Of a stretch of DNA of 64,000 nt, positions 55,986 through 64,000 are shown one piece after another. The notes under the pieces were generated by a model that was not told the origin of the DNA, did not search any database, and saw only the letters and a program-made list of their open reading frames with translations. Position 1 is the stretch's first letter. Every line of letters starts with the position of its first letter. Source of the stretch: Gemmatimonadales bacterium. GTDB lineage: Bacteria; Gemmatimonadota; Gemmatimonadetes; Palauibacterales; Palauibacteraceae. Position numbers and translations under genes: made by a program. Location: positions 123,094 through 187,093 of the forward strand of contig VXOJ01000036.1 of assembly GCA_009840115.1 (NCBI GenBank). Reading direction: 5' to 3'.

Positions 55986-57086
55986 CTAGGTCGTGACGTC
56001 GCGGAGGGCGGCGAGGTGTTCATCCGTGAGGCCGTCCATCTCGAACATCGAGACGCCGGCCGCGCCCGCCTCGCGCGCGGTCGCGACAGCCTCCGCCAGC
56101 GCGGCGGGATCGAGCGCGGGCAGGTAGAGTCCGGCGTTCAGCGGCCGGGCGCCCCGCGCGCCCGCGAGGGGAGCCGTCGCCTCGAGGGCCGCGATGCCCT
56201 CGCGCACGCCCTCGCCGATCCAGGGGATGTCCTCCAGGTAGAAGCTCTGGTAGAGCATCGGGAAGAAGCGGTCGAGGGGCCACCGGTCCCAGTCCTGGCG
56301 GACCAGCATGCGGGCGATGGAAGGGGTCGGGAAGACGGCGGCCGTGATGGGCTTCCCGTGTTCGTGGGCGGCCTCGGCGAGTTCGCGCACGGCGCCCGTC
56401 ACGGAGTCCCACCGGAAGCGGCGCCAGACCTCGTCGGCGGGCGGGTCGGGGATCTCCAGCGGATCCCGTCCGTCCAGTGCGCGAAACTGTTCGCGGCAGA
56501 CGTCGCAGTAGCAGAAGTCGAACTCCGGGTGCTCGACATCCTGTACGAGGTCGTAGGTCTCCCAGAGCGCGCGGGGGAGGATGACGTCGCAGTGGCGCAC
56601 GTAGTCGAGGTGGACGCCATCCACCGCCGGGTGGGCGGCGAGATCCGCGATGCGTCCGCGCAGGTATTCGCGCACGGGTTCGCGAGAAGGGCAGACCCAC
56701 TTGTAGTACCCGACGTAGGGGGGATGATCGAGCGAACTCTCCAGGTTGCGGCTCACCGTGAACCACTCCGGATGGTTCTCCTGCACCCACGCGTCGCCGT
56801 TGCGGTTCATCGTCCAGAACCAGCGGTGAAACTCGAGTCCCTCGGCGCGGGCCGCTCCGGAAACCAGATCGATATCGCCGCCACCCACGAGGACGGCGTG
56901 GAAGCCGGCCTCGCGCAGCCGGGCGAACCGTTCGCGCCAGGCGGCGTCGTCGCGGTCGCGGTCCCCGTGCACCCACGTCCACAGCGTGAAGGAGGCTTCC
57001 GGATCGGGCGGCAACGCGCAGGCGGGGAGCGCCGCCCCCAGCGCCGCCGCGCCGCCGGCGGCCCGCACGAACTCCCTGCGCTTCAC
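55986..57086 (-). CDS. Tat-exported family 10-like (GHL10) glycoside hydrolase
   Basis: About 366 residues, GTG 57086 overlapping the upstream stop (GTGA). The twin-arginine signal KRREFVRAAGGAAALGAAL indicates export of a folded protein. The barrel region has FTLWTWVHGDRD, the family-typical VDGVHLDYVRHCDVIL and a Cys-rich loop (FCYCDVCREQF), as in glycosyl-hydrolase-like 10 proteins. The carbohydrate substrate is unknown. It is co-translated with a carbohydrate-binding-like protein, which supports a role on glycans. Confidence 0.78.
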   Translation of the reverse strand: MKRREFVRAAGGAAALGAALPACALPPDPEASFTLWTWVHGDRDRDDAAWRERFARLREAGFHAVLVGGGDIDLVSGAARAEGLEFHRWFWTMNRNGDAWVQENHPEWFTVSRNLESSLDHPPYVGYYKWVCPSREPVREYLRGRIADLAAHPAVDGVHLDYVRHCDVILPRALWETYDLVQDVEHPEFDFCYCDVCREQFRALDGRDPLEIPDPPADEVWRRFRWDSVTGAVRELAEAAHEHGKPITAAVFPTPSIARMLVRQDWDRWPLDRFFPMLYQSFYLEDIPWIGEGVREGIAALEATAPLAGARGARPLNAGLYLPALDPAALAEAVATAREAGAAGVSMFEMDGLTDEHLAALRDVTT

Positions 57087-57916
57087 GGGGACGCGTCCCG
57101 GTCGGCGACGAAGCGCACGACGCCCCACCTCTCGGGTATGTGCATGTCGATCTCACCCTGCGGCGACCACACCCAGTTGTCTTCGGGATGGTCGCTCCAG
57201 TCCGCGGGCTCCCGCAACTTCCGGTATTGGCCGTCCACGACCGTGAGCGGCCACTGCACGCGGGAGAAGTTCACGCGCCACACGTCGCCGGGCCGCGGGG
57301 CCGCGACCGCCGCGTCCGCGGGGGCGCCGGGGGGACGCAGCGCCGACCAGGGAATCGCGATCTCGACCGACCAGCCGGTGTCCTCGTCGGAGGGGTCGTT
57401 CAGCGTGCCCTCGAGACGCACCGCGGTGCGTAGACCCTCGATGTCCCAGGCGATATCCGCCCTTCCTTTTCGGCGGTACGGCTTGTCGAGGAAGAGGTCG
57501 AACTCGGTCCCGAGCGCGTTGATCTCGAGTTCGTAGTAGGCGAGACCGTCGCCGTCCGGGTCGAGGAAGACCTCGAAGTCGTGTTCCCGGTACAGGATGG
57601 CGTCGCGGTCGGCCAGCGTCGCCCAGAGGTGCGGCTCCTCGAGTTCGGCGCCCACGTAGAGGAAGCGTTCATCCCAGACGATCCTGGCGCGCGTCCCGAG
57701 GTGGGGTTCCGGCCAGCCCTCGCCGCGAATGTCGACGAAGGGCTCCGTCCACGGCGCGGCGCTCCAGGCCGCGTCATCGAGCGATCCGTCGATCGCGGGC
57801 GGGGAGATGGCGGGCGGCGCATGGTATTCGCGCAACGCGGCCGGCGCCTGGCCCGCCGCAGGCGCGACGAGGGAGCAAAGCAGAGCCATGTGACCGAGGA
57901 GCAACGCATTTCCCAC
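57083..57916 (-). CDS. secreted CBM9-like carbohydrate-binding protein
   Basis: 277 residues, GTG start 57916. Signal peptide (ALLLGHMALLCSLVAPAAGQ). The body matches the CBM9/DOMON-type sandwich: AIDGSLDDAAWSAAPWTEPF, then ARIVWDERFLYVGAELEEPHLWATL, then FEVFLDPDGDGLAYYELEINALGTEFDLF and GWSVEIAIPWSALRP. Such proteins bind sugars or act with glycoside hydrolases. Six bases separate it from the upstream lipoprotein gene; its stop overlaps the Tat-exported hydrolase. Confidence 0.85.
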   Translation of the reverse strand: MGNALLLGHMALLCSLVAPAAGQAPAALREYHAPPAISPPAIDGSLDDAAWSAAPWTEPFVDIRGEGWPEPHLGTRARIVWDERFLYVGAELEEPHLWATLADRDAILYREHDFEVFLDPDGDGLAYYELEINALGTEFDLFLDKPYRRKGRADIAWDIEGLRTAVRLEGTLNDPSDEDTGWSVEIAIPWSALRPPGAPADAAVAAPRPGDVWRVNFSRVQWPLTVVDGQYRKLREPADWSDHPEDNWVWSPQGEIDMHIPERWGVVRFVADRDASP

Positions 57917-57922
57917 GGGCTG

Positions 57923-58408
57923 CTACTCCCCGACGGAGGGAAAGACCTGAAAGATCCCGCTCGTCGCCGGAGTGTCGACCGCGAGGTTCCCTTCCGCATC
58001 CAGCAGCCACACGTTCACGCGATACCATCCCTGGAACGAAAAAAACGGGAGCGTCACGGTTTCCCGCGTCGAGTCTCCGGGTTCGAGTTCGACCATGTGC
58101 TCGACGATGTCGGCGTGCGTAGCGTCGCGGCCGCAGTGCAGCGTAGGGTTGTAGAACGCCTCGAATTCCACTTCGAGGTTGGTCACGCCCACGGCCTTGA
58201 TCGCGCACGAGTCCTTGAAGATCCGAGCCCCGGACACGTTGCGCGTGGTGACGGTGATCGACTCCCTCGGTTCGTATTCAGGCCGGTCCACGCAGACCTC
58301 GAGGCCGTGCTGCGTCGCGCAAAGCGAACCCACGGGGCCTGTGACGTCGTCACCGCATGACAGCGCGAAGACGGCGGCCGGAATGGACATGAGCAACCTG
58401 CGCGACAT
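57923..58408 (-). CDS. small lipoprotein (paralogue 1)
   Basis: 161 residues, ATG 58408. Signal with lipobox (AVFALSCGDD). The mature domain contains LEVCVDRPEYEPRESITVTTRNVSGARIFKD, a conserved HCG and the ending DTPATSGIFQVFP. Closely similar to the protein encoded directly upstream. It looks like a small immunoglobulin-like sandwich with paired cysteines. No family recognised. Confidence 0.78.
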   Translation of the reverse strand: MSRRLLMSIPAAVFALSCGDDVTGPVGSLCATQHGLEVCVDRPEYEPRESITVTTRNVSGARIFKDSCAIKAVGVTNLEVEFEAFYNPTLHCGRDATHADIVEHMVELEPGDSTRETVTLPFFSFQGWYRVNVWLLDAEGNLAVDTPATSGIFQVFPSVGE

Positions 58409-58440
58409 CTTCGGTCTCCGGAGGTTGACGGGTTCGTGGT

Positions 58441-58926
58441 TCAGTTGCTGGCTCCGGGGAAGATGACGAAGACGCCGCTCGTCGCCGGCGTGTCGAAGGC
58501 CGGCTCCCCGTCCGGCGTCAGAAGCCATACGGTCACGTGAAAGAAGTCCTGCGGAGAGTAACCCAACCGCAGGGTCTCACGCGTCGATGCTCCGGGCTCG
58601 AGTCTCACCATCCGCTCGACGACCACGGTTTGTGTGACCCCCGGGCCGCAGTGCCGCCGCGGATTGTAGCGCGGCCTGAAGTCCTCCCCGGGATCCGGCA
58701 CCGGCAACGCGGTCGTACCGCACGCATCCTTGAAGATGGGGCGGTCGGACACGTTGCGCGTGGTGATGAGGATGGATTCGCTGGACCGGTACTCGGGCCG
58801 GTCCACGCACACCTCGGCGCCGTGCCGTGTATCGCACAGGTTACCGCGGGGCCCGATCCCGTCCCCGCCACACGACAGGGCAGGCGCGATCGCCGCTGTC
58901 AGTATCACCAAGCCACGAAGTCTCAT
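58441..58926 (-). CDS. small lipoprotein (paralogue 2)
   Basis: 161 residues, same length as its downstream neighbour. Lipobox APALSCGGD. Shared landmarks are CVDRPEY, TTRNVS, IFKD-C, HCG, LEPG-STRET and DTPATSG. A tandem duplication followed by divergence is likely. It heads a minus-strand operon running to the Tat-exported hydrolase. Function unknown. Confidence 0.78.
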   Translation of the reverse strand: MRLRGLVILTAAIAPALSCGGDGIGPRGNLCDTRHGAEVCVDRPEYRSSESILITTRNVSDRPIFKDACGTTALPVPDPGEDFRPRYNPRRHCGPGVTQTVVVERMVRLEPGASTRETLRLGYSPQDFFHVTVWLLTPDGEPAFDTPATSGVFVIFPGASN

Positions 58927-59112
58927 GGATCTCCCGCGCTTCCAACGACGCGAAATCTAGTGTCGTGCCCCGGGCATTCGCGAGTTTTTGCCCGAGGTTT
59001 CGAGATACGTGAAGTGTTGCCCGTCGGAGCGTCGCATCGGACTGTAGGACGTTGCCGGGGAAAGCCCCGGGGGTCGCTTGGAGCTTCGCACAAGTCACGT
59101 GGAGCGGAACGG

Positions 59113-61068
59113 ATGAAGGGAAGCCACAGGTGTTCCAACCGGCTGGGCCGTCTGGTCGTGCTCGGCGCGGGACTCGGCGCCGGGCCTTTCGCGCTGGCGG
59201 CACAGTCCGGCACGACGGAAGGGGAGTGGCGCTACTGGGCCGGAGACGCCGGGTCCACGCGCTACGCGCCGCTCGACCAGATCGACGCCTCGAACGTCGG
59301 GGACCTGGAGATCGCGTGGCGCTGGCAGGCGCGCAACTTCGGCCCGACCCCGGAGGGCTACTACCGCGTGACCCCGCTGTACGCGAACGGGGTCCTCTAT
59401 GCCACGGCGGGATTCCGGCGGGCGGCGGTGGCGATCGATCCGGAGACGGGGGAGACGCTCTGGATGTATCGGCTCGACGAGGGCGAACGCGGCCGGAACG
59501 CCCCGCGCGGCAACTCCGGGCGCGGCGTCGGCTACTGGACGGATGGCGTCGAGGAACGGGTGCTTCTCATCACCCCCGCCTATCACATGGTCTCGCTGGA
59601 CGCGAAGACCGGCCGCCCCGACCCGGCCTTCGGCGAGGACGGGATCGTGGACCTCAAGCTCGGACTCGGGCGGGAAGTGGACCTGGTGAACGACCGCATC
59701 GGCTCGAGTTCTCCCCCGGTCGTCGTCGGGGACGTGATCGTCGTCGGGGCCGCGCTCCCGCAGGGGGGACGTCCTCCGACCAAGGAGATGCCGCCGGGTC
59801 ACGTGCGGGGGTTCGACGCGCGGACGGGCGAGCAACTGTGGACCTTCCACACCATCCCCCAGCCGGGCGATCCCGGCCACGAGACGTGGGAAGACGAATC
59901 CTGGGACTACACCGGGAACGCCGCGGTCTGGACGCCGTTCACGGCGGACCTCGACCTGGGCTACGTCTATCTGCCGGTGGAAGCGGGGACGGGCGACTAC
60001 TACGGGGGCCACCGCCCCGGCGACAACCTCTACTCGCAGAGCCTCGTGTGCGTGGACGCGCGCACGGGCGAAGTCGTGTGGTATTTCCAGACCGTCCACC
60101 ACGGTATCTGGGACTTCGATCCGCCGGCGGCGCCCGTTCTGATGGACATCACGGTGGACGGGCGGGAGATCCAGGCGGTGGCGCAGGTGACGAAGCAGGC
60201 CTTCACGTACGTTTTCGACCGCGTGACGGGCGAGCCCGTGTGGCCGATCGAGGAACGGCCCGTTCCCGCCGGCGACGTGCCGGGGGAATGGTACGCACCC
60301 ACGCAGCCCTTTCCGACGCTGCCCGTGCCGTTCGACATGCAGGGCGCGACCGAGGACGACCTGATCGACCTCACGCCGGAACTGAAGGCGGAGGCGCTCG
60401 AGATCGCGAAGAACCTCACGCTCGGCGAGTTGTTCACGCCGCCGACCGTGCTCGTCGAAGGGGGCAACCAGGGGACCCTCATCACGCCGGGCAGTCTTGG
60501 CGGGGCGAACTGGCCGGGCGCGGCCTACGACCCGGAGACGCAGCGGCTCTTCGTGGGGTCCGCGACGCGCGGCACCGTGATCGGCCTCGTGAACGATCCC
60601 GAATCGTCGAACATGCGCTACATCGCCGGACGTCCCCGGGGCGTCGGCGGCCCGCAGGGCCTGCCGATCCTGAAACCGCCGTGGGGACGGATCACGGCAC
60701 TCGACATGAATACGGGGCAGAAGGTGTGGCAGGTCGCGAACGACCACACGCCGTCGTTCGTGGACGAACACCCGGCGCTGGAAGGCGTCGACGTCCCGCG
60801 CACTGGGCGGCCCAGCCGGGCGGGACTCCTCGCCACGCGCACGCTGCTCTTGGCGGGAACGGGCGGAGGGACGATGTCGGCGGACCTCACCGGCCTCCTG
60901 CGCGCGCACGACAAGGAAACGGGCGAGATCCTGGCCGAGATCGAACTGCCGTCGCACCAGACCGGCGTCCCCATGACGTACATGCACGACGGAAGGCAGT
61001 ACATCGTCGCCGCCGTGGCGGGGCGCGGCGTGCCCGCGGAACTCGTCGCCCTGCGGCTCCCCGGCTAG
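59113..61068 (+). CDS. PQQ-dependent alcohol/sugar dehydrogenase-like protein
   Basis: About 651 residues with a signal peptide (RLVVLGAGLGAGPFALAAQ). It has the eight-bladed quinoprotein propeller with W-docking repeats (DPETGETLWMYRL, DARTGEQLWTFHT, DARTGEVVWYFQT, MNTGQKVWQVAND) and the segments WRYWAGDAGSTRYAPLDQI, then GHETWEDESWDYTGNAAVWTP and QTVHHGIWDFDPPAAPVLMDI, as in glucose/quinate-type PQQ enzymes. No cytochrome c or membrane domain is attached, so electrons must leave through a partner. No PQQ synthesis gene is in the window. A CCGGGG-AAAG-CCCCGG hairpin lies in the leader at 59055-59070. Confidence 0.88.
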   Translation: MKGSHRCSNRLGRLVVLGAGLGAGPFALAAQSGTTEGEWRYWAGDAGSTRYAPLDQIDASNVGDLEIAWRWQARNFGPTPEGYYRVTPLYANGVLYATAGFRRAAVAIDPETGETLWMYRLDEGERGRNAPRGNSGRGVGYWTDGVEERVLLITPAYHMVSLDAKTGRPDPAFGEDGIVDLKLGLGREVDLVNDRIGSSSPPVVVGDVIVVGAALPQGGRPPTKEMPPGHVRGFDARTGEQLWTFHTIPQPGDPGHETWEDESWDYTGNAAVWTPFTADLDLGYVYLPVEAGTGDYYGGHRPGDNLYSQSLVCVDARTGEVVWYFQTVHHGIWDFDPPAAPVLMDITVDGREIQAVAQVTKQAFTYVFDRVTGEPVWPIEERPVPAGDVPGEWYAPTQPFPTLPVPFDMQGATEDDLIDLTPELKAEALEIAKNLTLGELFTPPTVLVEGGNQGTLITPGSLGGANWPGAAYDPETQRLFVGSATRGTVIGLVNDPESSNMRYIAGRPRGVGGPQGLPILKPPWGRITALDMNTGQKVWQVANDHTPSFVDEHPALEGVDVPRTGRPSRAGLLATRTLLLAGTGGGTMSADLTGLLRAHDKETGEILAEIELPSHQTGVPMTYMHDGRQYIVAAVAGRGVPAELVALRLPG

Positions 61069-61108
61069 CCCAGCGGATCCGGCAGCCGGCCACCCGCGGA
61101 AGACCACG

Positions 61109-62317
61109 GTGCCAGTGCCTTCCGTCGTCCGGGGAACGCCCTTTCACGAACGGACCGGTCCGCTCTGCCAGGCCGGCAACTGGCGGCGCTGGGCCGGGCA
61201 TCTCTCGGCGAGTTCGTACGAGCCCACGCACGAGCACGAGTACCAGGCCATCCGCTCGGCGTGTGCGCTCATCGATGTCTCGCCGCTCTACAAGTACCGG
61301 CTCTCGGGCCCGGGCGCGCCGGCGCTCGCGAACCGGGTCGTCACGCGGGACGTCGACCGGCAGGACGTGGGGCAGGTGTACTACACGCCCTGGTGCGACG
61401 CGGCCGGGAAGGTGCGGGACGACGGCACGCTGCACCGGCTCGGCACGTCCGATTTCCGCCTCACGTCCGCCGAGCCGACGCTGAAGTGGCTGCACGAGAA
61501 CGCTCGGGGACTCGACGTTGAAATCGCGGAGGAGACGGAGCGGGTGGCCGCGCTCGCCCTCCAGGGGCCCCGTTCGCGCGACCTGCTCGAGCGGATCACC
61601 GACGGCGATGTGGCGGGACTCCGCTATTTCCGCGTGATGTCGGCGCGGATCGCGGGGATCGCCGCGGACATCTCGCGCACGGGCTACACCGGCGACCTCG
61701 GCTACGAGATCTGGGTCGGCGCCGCGGACGCGATTCCGCTGTGGGACGCCCTGACGGCGGCGGGTGAGCGGTTCGGCCTCGCCCCGGCGGGCATGCTCGC
61801 CCTGGACATGGCGCGCCTCGAGGCCGGCCTGCTCCTCATCGACGTCGACTTCATCCCGGCCCACCGCGCGATCATCGACGACCAGAAATCGTCTCCGTAC
61901 GAACTCGGCCTCGGCTGGACCGTGTCGCTCGAGGCGTCGAACTTCGTGGGGCGGGCGGCCCTCCGCGCCGAACGGGCCCGCCCGCCCGCCTGGCGCTTCC
62001 GGGGGATCGCCCTCGACTGGGAGTCGCTCGAGGCGGCGTACGCGGCCGTTGGCCTCCCCCCGCAACTCCCGGGCACGACCCGGCGCGACAGCGTGCCGCT
62101 GTACGCGGGCGGACGGCAGGTGGGATACGCCACGAGCCGGGGCTGGTCGCCGACCCTCAAGACCTACCTGGGACTGGCGCACCTCGAAGCGGAATCGGCG
62201 GCCGTCGGCACCGAACTCGAGATCGAGGTGACGGTCGAGCACCGGCGGCGCCGGGCCCGGGCCACGGTGGCGAAGACGCCGTTCTTCGACCCGGACAGGA
62301 AACGGGCCACGCCGTGA
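61109..62317 (+). CDS. GcvT-like folate-dependent aminomethyltransferase or demethylase
   Basis: 402 residues, GTG start. The GcvT fold shows ACALIDVSPLYKYRLSGPGA, then LALQGPRSRDLLERI, then SRTGYTGDLGYEIWVGAADAIPLWDAL and ALDMARLEAGLLLIDVDF, with a C-terminal beta-barrel (RFRGIALDWES, VGYATSRGWSPTLKTYLGLAHL). These proteins transfer one-carbon units from amines or sulfonium compounds to tetrahydrofolate; it need not be the glycine cleavage T-protein because no gcvH or gcvP is near. The stop overlaps the FAD enzyme start (GTGA), suggesting paired action on one substrate. Confidence 0.87.
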   Translation: MPVPSVVRGTPFHERTGPLCQAGNWRRWAGHLSASSYEPTHEHEYQAIRSACALIDVSPLYKYRLSGPGAPALANRVVTRDVDRQDVGQVYYTPWCDAAGKVRDDGTLHRLGTSDFRLTSAEPTLKWLHENARGLDVEIAEETERVAALALQGPRSRDLLERITDGDVAGLRYFRVMSARIAGIAADISRTGYTGDLGYEIWVGAADAIPLWDALTAAGERFGLAPAGMLALDMARLEAGLLLIDVDFIPAHRAIIDDQKSSPYELGLGWTVSLEASNFVGRAALRAERARPPAWRFRGIALDWESLEAAYAAVGLPPQLPGTTRRDSVPLYAGGRQVGYATSRGWSPTLKTYLGLAHLEAESAAVGTELEIEVTVEHRRRRARATVAKTPFFDPDRKRATP

Positions 62318-63906
62318 GCGCGACGAATGCGTACGACGCGATCATCGTCGGGGGCGGCCACAACGGCCTCATCAACGCCGCCTACCTCGCCCGGGCGGGC
62401 CTTCGCGTGGTCGTGCTCGAGCGCCGGCACCTGGTGGGCGGCGCCGCGGTAACGGAAGAGATCTTCCCCGGCTTCAAGTATTCCGTCGCATCCTACGTCG
62501 TGAGCCTGCTGAGGCCCGAGATCATCCGCGATCTGCAACTCGCGCGGCATGGGCTGGAGATCCTTCCCCTCGAGAGCACGGTCACGCCGCTCCCGAACGG
62601 CGACTACCTCGGGCGCTGGGCGGATCACGACCAGACGCGGCGCGACCTCTATCGCCATTCTCCGAAGGACGCCGAGGCGTACGACGATTTTGCGACGCTC
62701 ATGTACCAGCTCGCGTGGGCCGTGAAACCTCTCCTCGGCATCGTCCCACCCGACCCGCTCTCTCCCGGGCTGCGCGACCTGAAGACGCTGCTCACGCTGG
62801 GGCGGTACGCGCGCGGCCTCGATGAGCAGCAGTTCCACGCGCTCTTCAAGCTGGGGACGATGAGCGCGGCCGACTATCTGGACGAGTGGTTCGAGTCGGA
62901 TGTGCTGAAGGCGACGATGTCCGCGAGCGGAATCATCGGAACCTTCCTCGGACCTCGGTCTCCGGGGACGGCGTACGTCCTGCTCCATCACTACATGGGG
63001 GAGATCGACGGGGTGTTCCGGGCGTGGGGATTCGCCCGGGGCGGGAACGGGATGGTCAGCGAGTCCATCGCCTCCTCGGCCAGATCCCATGGGGCGGAGA
63101 TCCGGACGGGGGCCACGGTGGAGCGGGTGCTCACGGCGAACGGGCGGGCGACGGGCGTCGTCCTGGAGGGTGGCGAGGAGCTCACGGCGAAGACGGTCGT
63201 GTCGGGGGTCGATCCGAAGCGCACCTTCCTCGGCCTGCTCGACCCGGAAGAGCTGCCGGACGATCTCGTGGAGGCGATCCGACGCTTCCGGATCCGCGGC
63301 TCCTCCGGCAAGGTCAACCTCTCGCTCTCGGAGGCGCCGGAGTTCTCCTGCCTGCCGGGCGGGGGGCCGCACCTGCGCGGTGCGTTCTCGATCAGTCCGG
63401 GCATGGACTACCTGGAGCGCGCCTACGACGACGCGAAGTACGGCGGCTTCTCGCGCCAGCCGTACATGGACATCGTGATTCCGTCCATGATCGACCCGGG
63501 GATGGCCCCGCCGGGACGGCACGTGATGTCGATCTTCGTCCAGTACGCCGCCTTCGACATCGAGGGCGGCTGGGACGACGCGAAGCGGGAGGCGTTCGGG
63601 GACGCGGTCGTCGACACGCTCTCGGAGTACGTGCCGAACCTGAAGGGCTCCATCCTCCACCGGCAGGTGCTCACGCCGCTGGACATGCAGGAGCAACTGG
63701 GGCTCACCGAGGGCAACATCTTCCACGGCGAGCTGACGCCGCAGCAACTCTTCTTCTTCCGTCCCTCGCCCGCCTGGGCCGACTACCGGACGCCCGTGCG
63801 CGGGTTCTACCAGTGCGGCTCCGGGACGCATCCGGGCGGCGGCGTGTGCGGGGCCTCGGGGCGGCTCGCCGCGCTCGAGATCCTCCGGGACCTGCGGCGG
63901 CGCCCG
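62314..63906 (+). CDS. FAD-dependent phytoene-dehydrogenase-like oxidoreductase, cut at the contig end
   Basis: At least 531 residues from GTG 62314. The N-terminal dinucleotide motif (AIIVGGGHNGLINAAYLARAGLRVVVLE) and the CrtI-type segments (GFARGGNGMVSESIASSARSHGAEIRTGATVERV, VVSGVDPKRTFLGLL) define the family. The C-terminal motif GTHPGGGVCGASGRLAALEIL is normally within about 30 residues of the end, so only a few residues are missing. After 63906 the frame continues into sequencing artefact. Such enzymes oxidise carotenoids, amines or similar; coupling to the GcvT-like gene points away from carotenoids. Confidence 0.88.
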
Positions 63907-63907
63907 C

Positions 63908-64000
63908 GGGGGGGGGGGGCGGGCCGGGGTCTTTTACACATCTGGCGCTGCCGGCGCTCTTTCGGGGGTTGGTATGGGGGGTGGGCGGGTGATTAAAAAA
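63908..64000. other. sequencing artefact: poly-G plus degraded Nextera adapter
   Basis: A 12-G run (63908-63919) precedes a stretch that aligns with the Nextera mosaic end (CTGTCTCTTATACACATCT at 63925-63943, exact over ACACATCT). The next 14 bases match its GACGCTGCCGACGA extension with A-to-G changes and one end mismatch. An 8-base index-like gap (63958-63965) and a 29-base region partly matching the P5 adapter tail follow, then AAAAAA at 63995-64000. Most mismatches are to G, as in two-colour dye chemistry. Not genomic. Confidence 0.9.

Overview
High-GC (roughly 70% by eye) bacterial DNA with dense genes, short gaps and many 4-base stop/start overlaps (ATGA, GTGA, TTGA, and one apparent CTGA). 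Secreted beta-propellers (sortilin/VPS10-like, NHL), S9 peptidases, TonB-dependent receptors, amidohydrolases and many lipoproteins suggest an environmental Gemmatimonadota-like organism that lives on peptides and amines. This assignment is inferred from gene content only; no rRNA or marker tree is available. The right edge is a contig end: the last ~90 bases are a degraded Nextera/Illumina adapter read-through with poly-G and poly-A, not genome.

Layout. 1-10.6 kb: a left-truncated VPS10-like propeller (-), a TonB-dependent receptor (+), two tandem NHL lipoproteins (-), a HupE/UreJ-type membrane protein (+) and a third NHL protein (+). 10.6-20.1 kb: a secreted lectin-like protein leading into a complete quinohemoprotein amine dehydrogenase (QHNDH) operon, qhpG-A-D-C-B-F-E. 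It encodes all three enzyme subunits, the radical-SAM and flavin enzymes that cross-link and hydroxylate the gamma subunit, the leader protease and the exporter. The gamma subunit keeps every cofactor and cross-link residue. 20.1-23.9 kb: a cupin gene, then a zinc-type module in which zur diverges from cobW-flavoprotein-small membrane protein over a palindrome that overlaps both putative promoters.

23.9-29.9 kb: a secreted amidohydrolase diverging from a cytochrome c/beta-barrel fusion plus a cupredoxin protein. Their shared promoter has a palindrome that exactly fills the -35/-10 spacer. Then come pncB (-), queC (+) and small hypotheticals. 30.0-31.2 kb: a lipoprotein and a minus-strand tRNA cluster (Gln-CTG, Ser-GCT, Ser-GGA, Ser-CGA) with a near-consensus promoter and a duplicated tRNA-Ser 3' end. 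31.2-46.4 kb (all -): GntR-type regulator, ligA-polX, a beta-barrel protein, an S9 peptidase-VPS10 operon, a HAD phosphatase-family 5 uracil-DNA glycosylase pair, and a DUF885-like protein.

46.5-64 kb: a second TonB-dependent receptor (+), tRNA-Arg(CCT) (-), a cytosolic amidohydrolase/deaminase (+), a long minus-strand block (serine hydrolase, aldolase-SDR fusion, S9 peptidase, Tat-exported glycoside-hydrolase-like protein with a CBM9-like partner, two paralogous lipoproteins), then a plus-strand block (PQQ-type dehydrogenase, GcvT-like folate enzyme, FAD oxidoreductase cut by the contig end).

Inferred theme: extracellular and periplasmic breakdown of peptides and amines. S9 peptidases and propellers process substrates, the receptors import products, and QHNDH and the PQQ enzyme are periplasmic quinone-cofactor dehydrogenases. 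No stretch above about 300 bases lacks a gene. No rRNA, CRISPR array, transposase or phage gene was seen.
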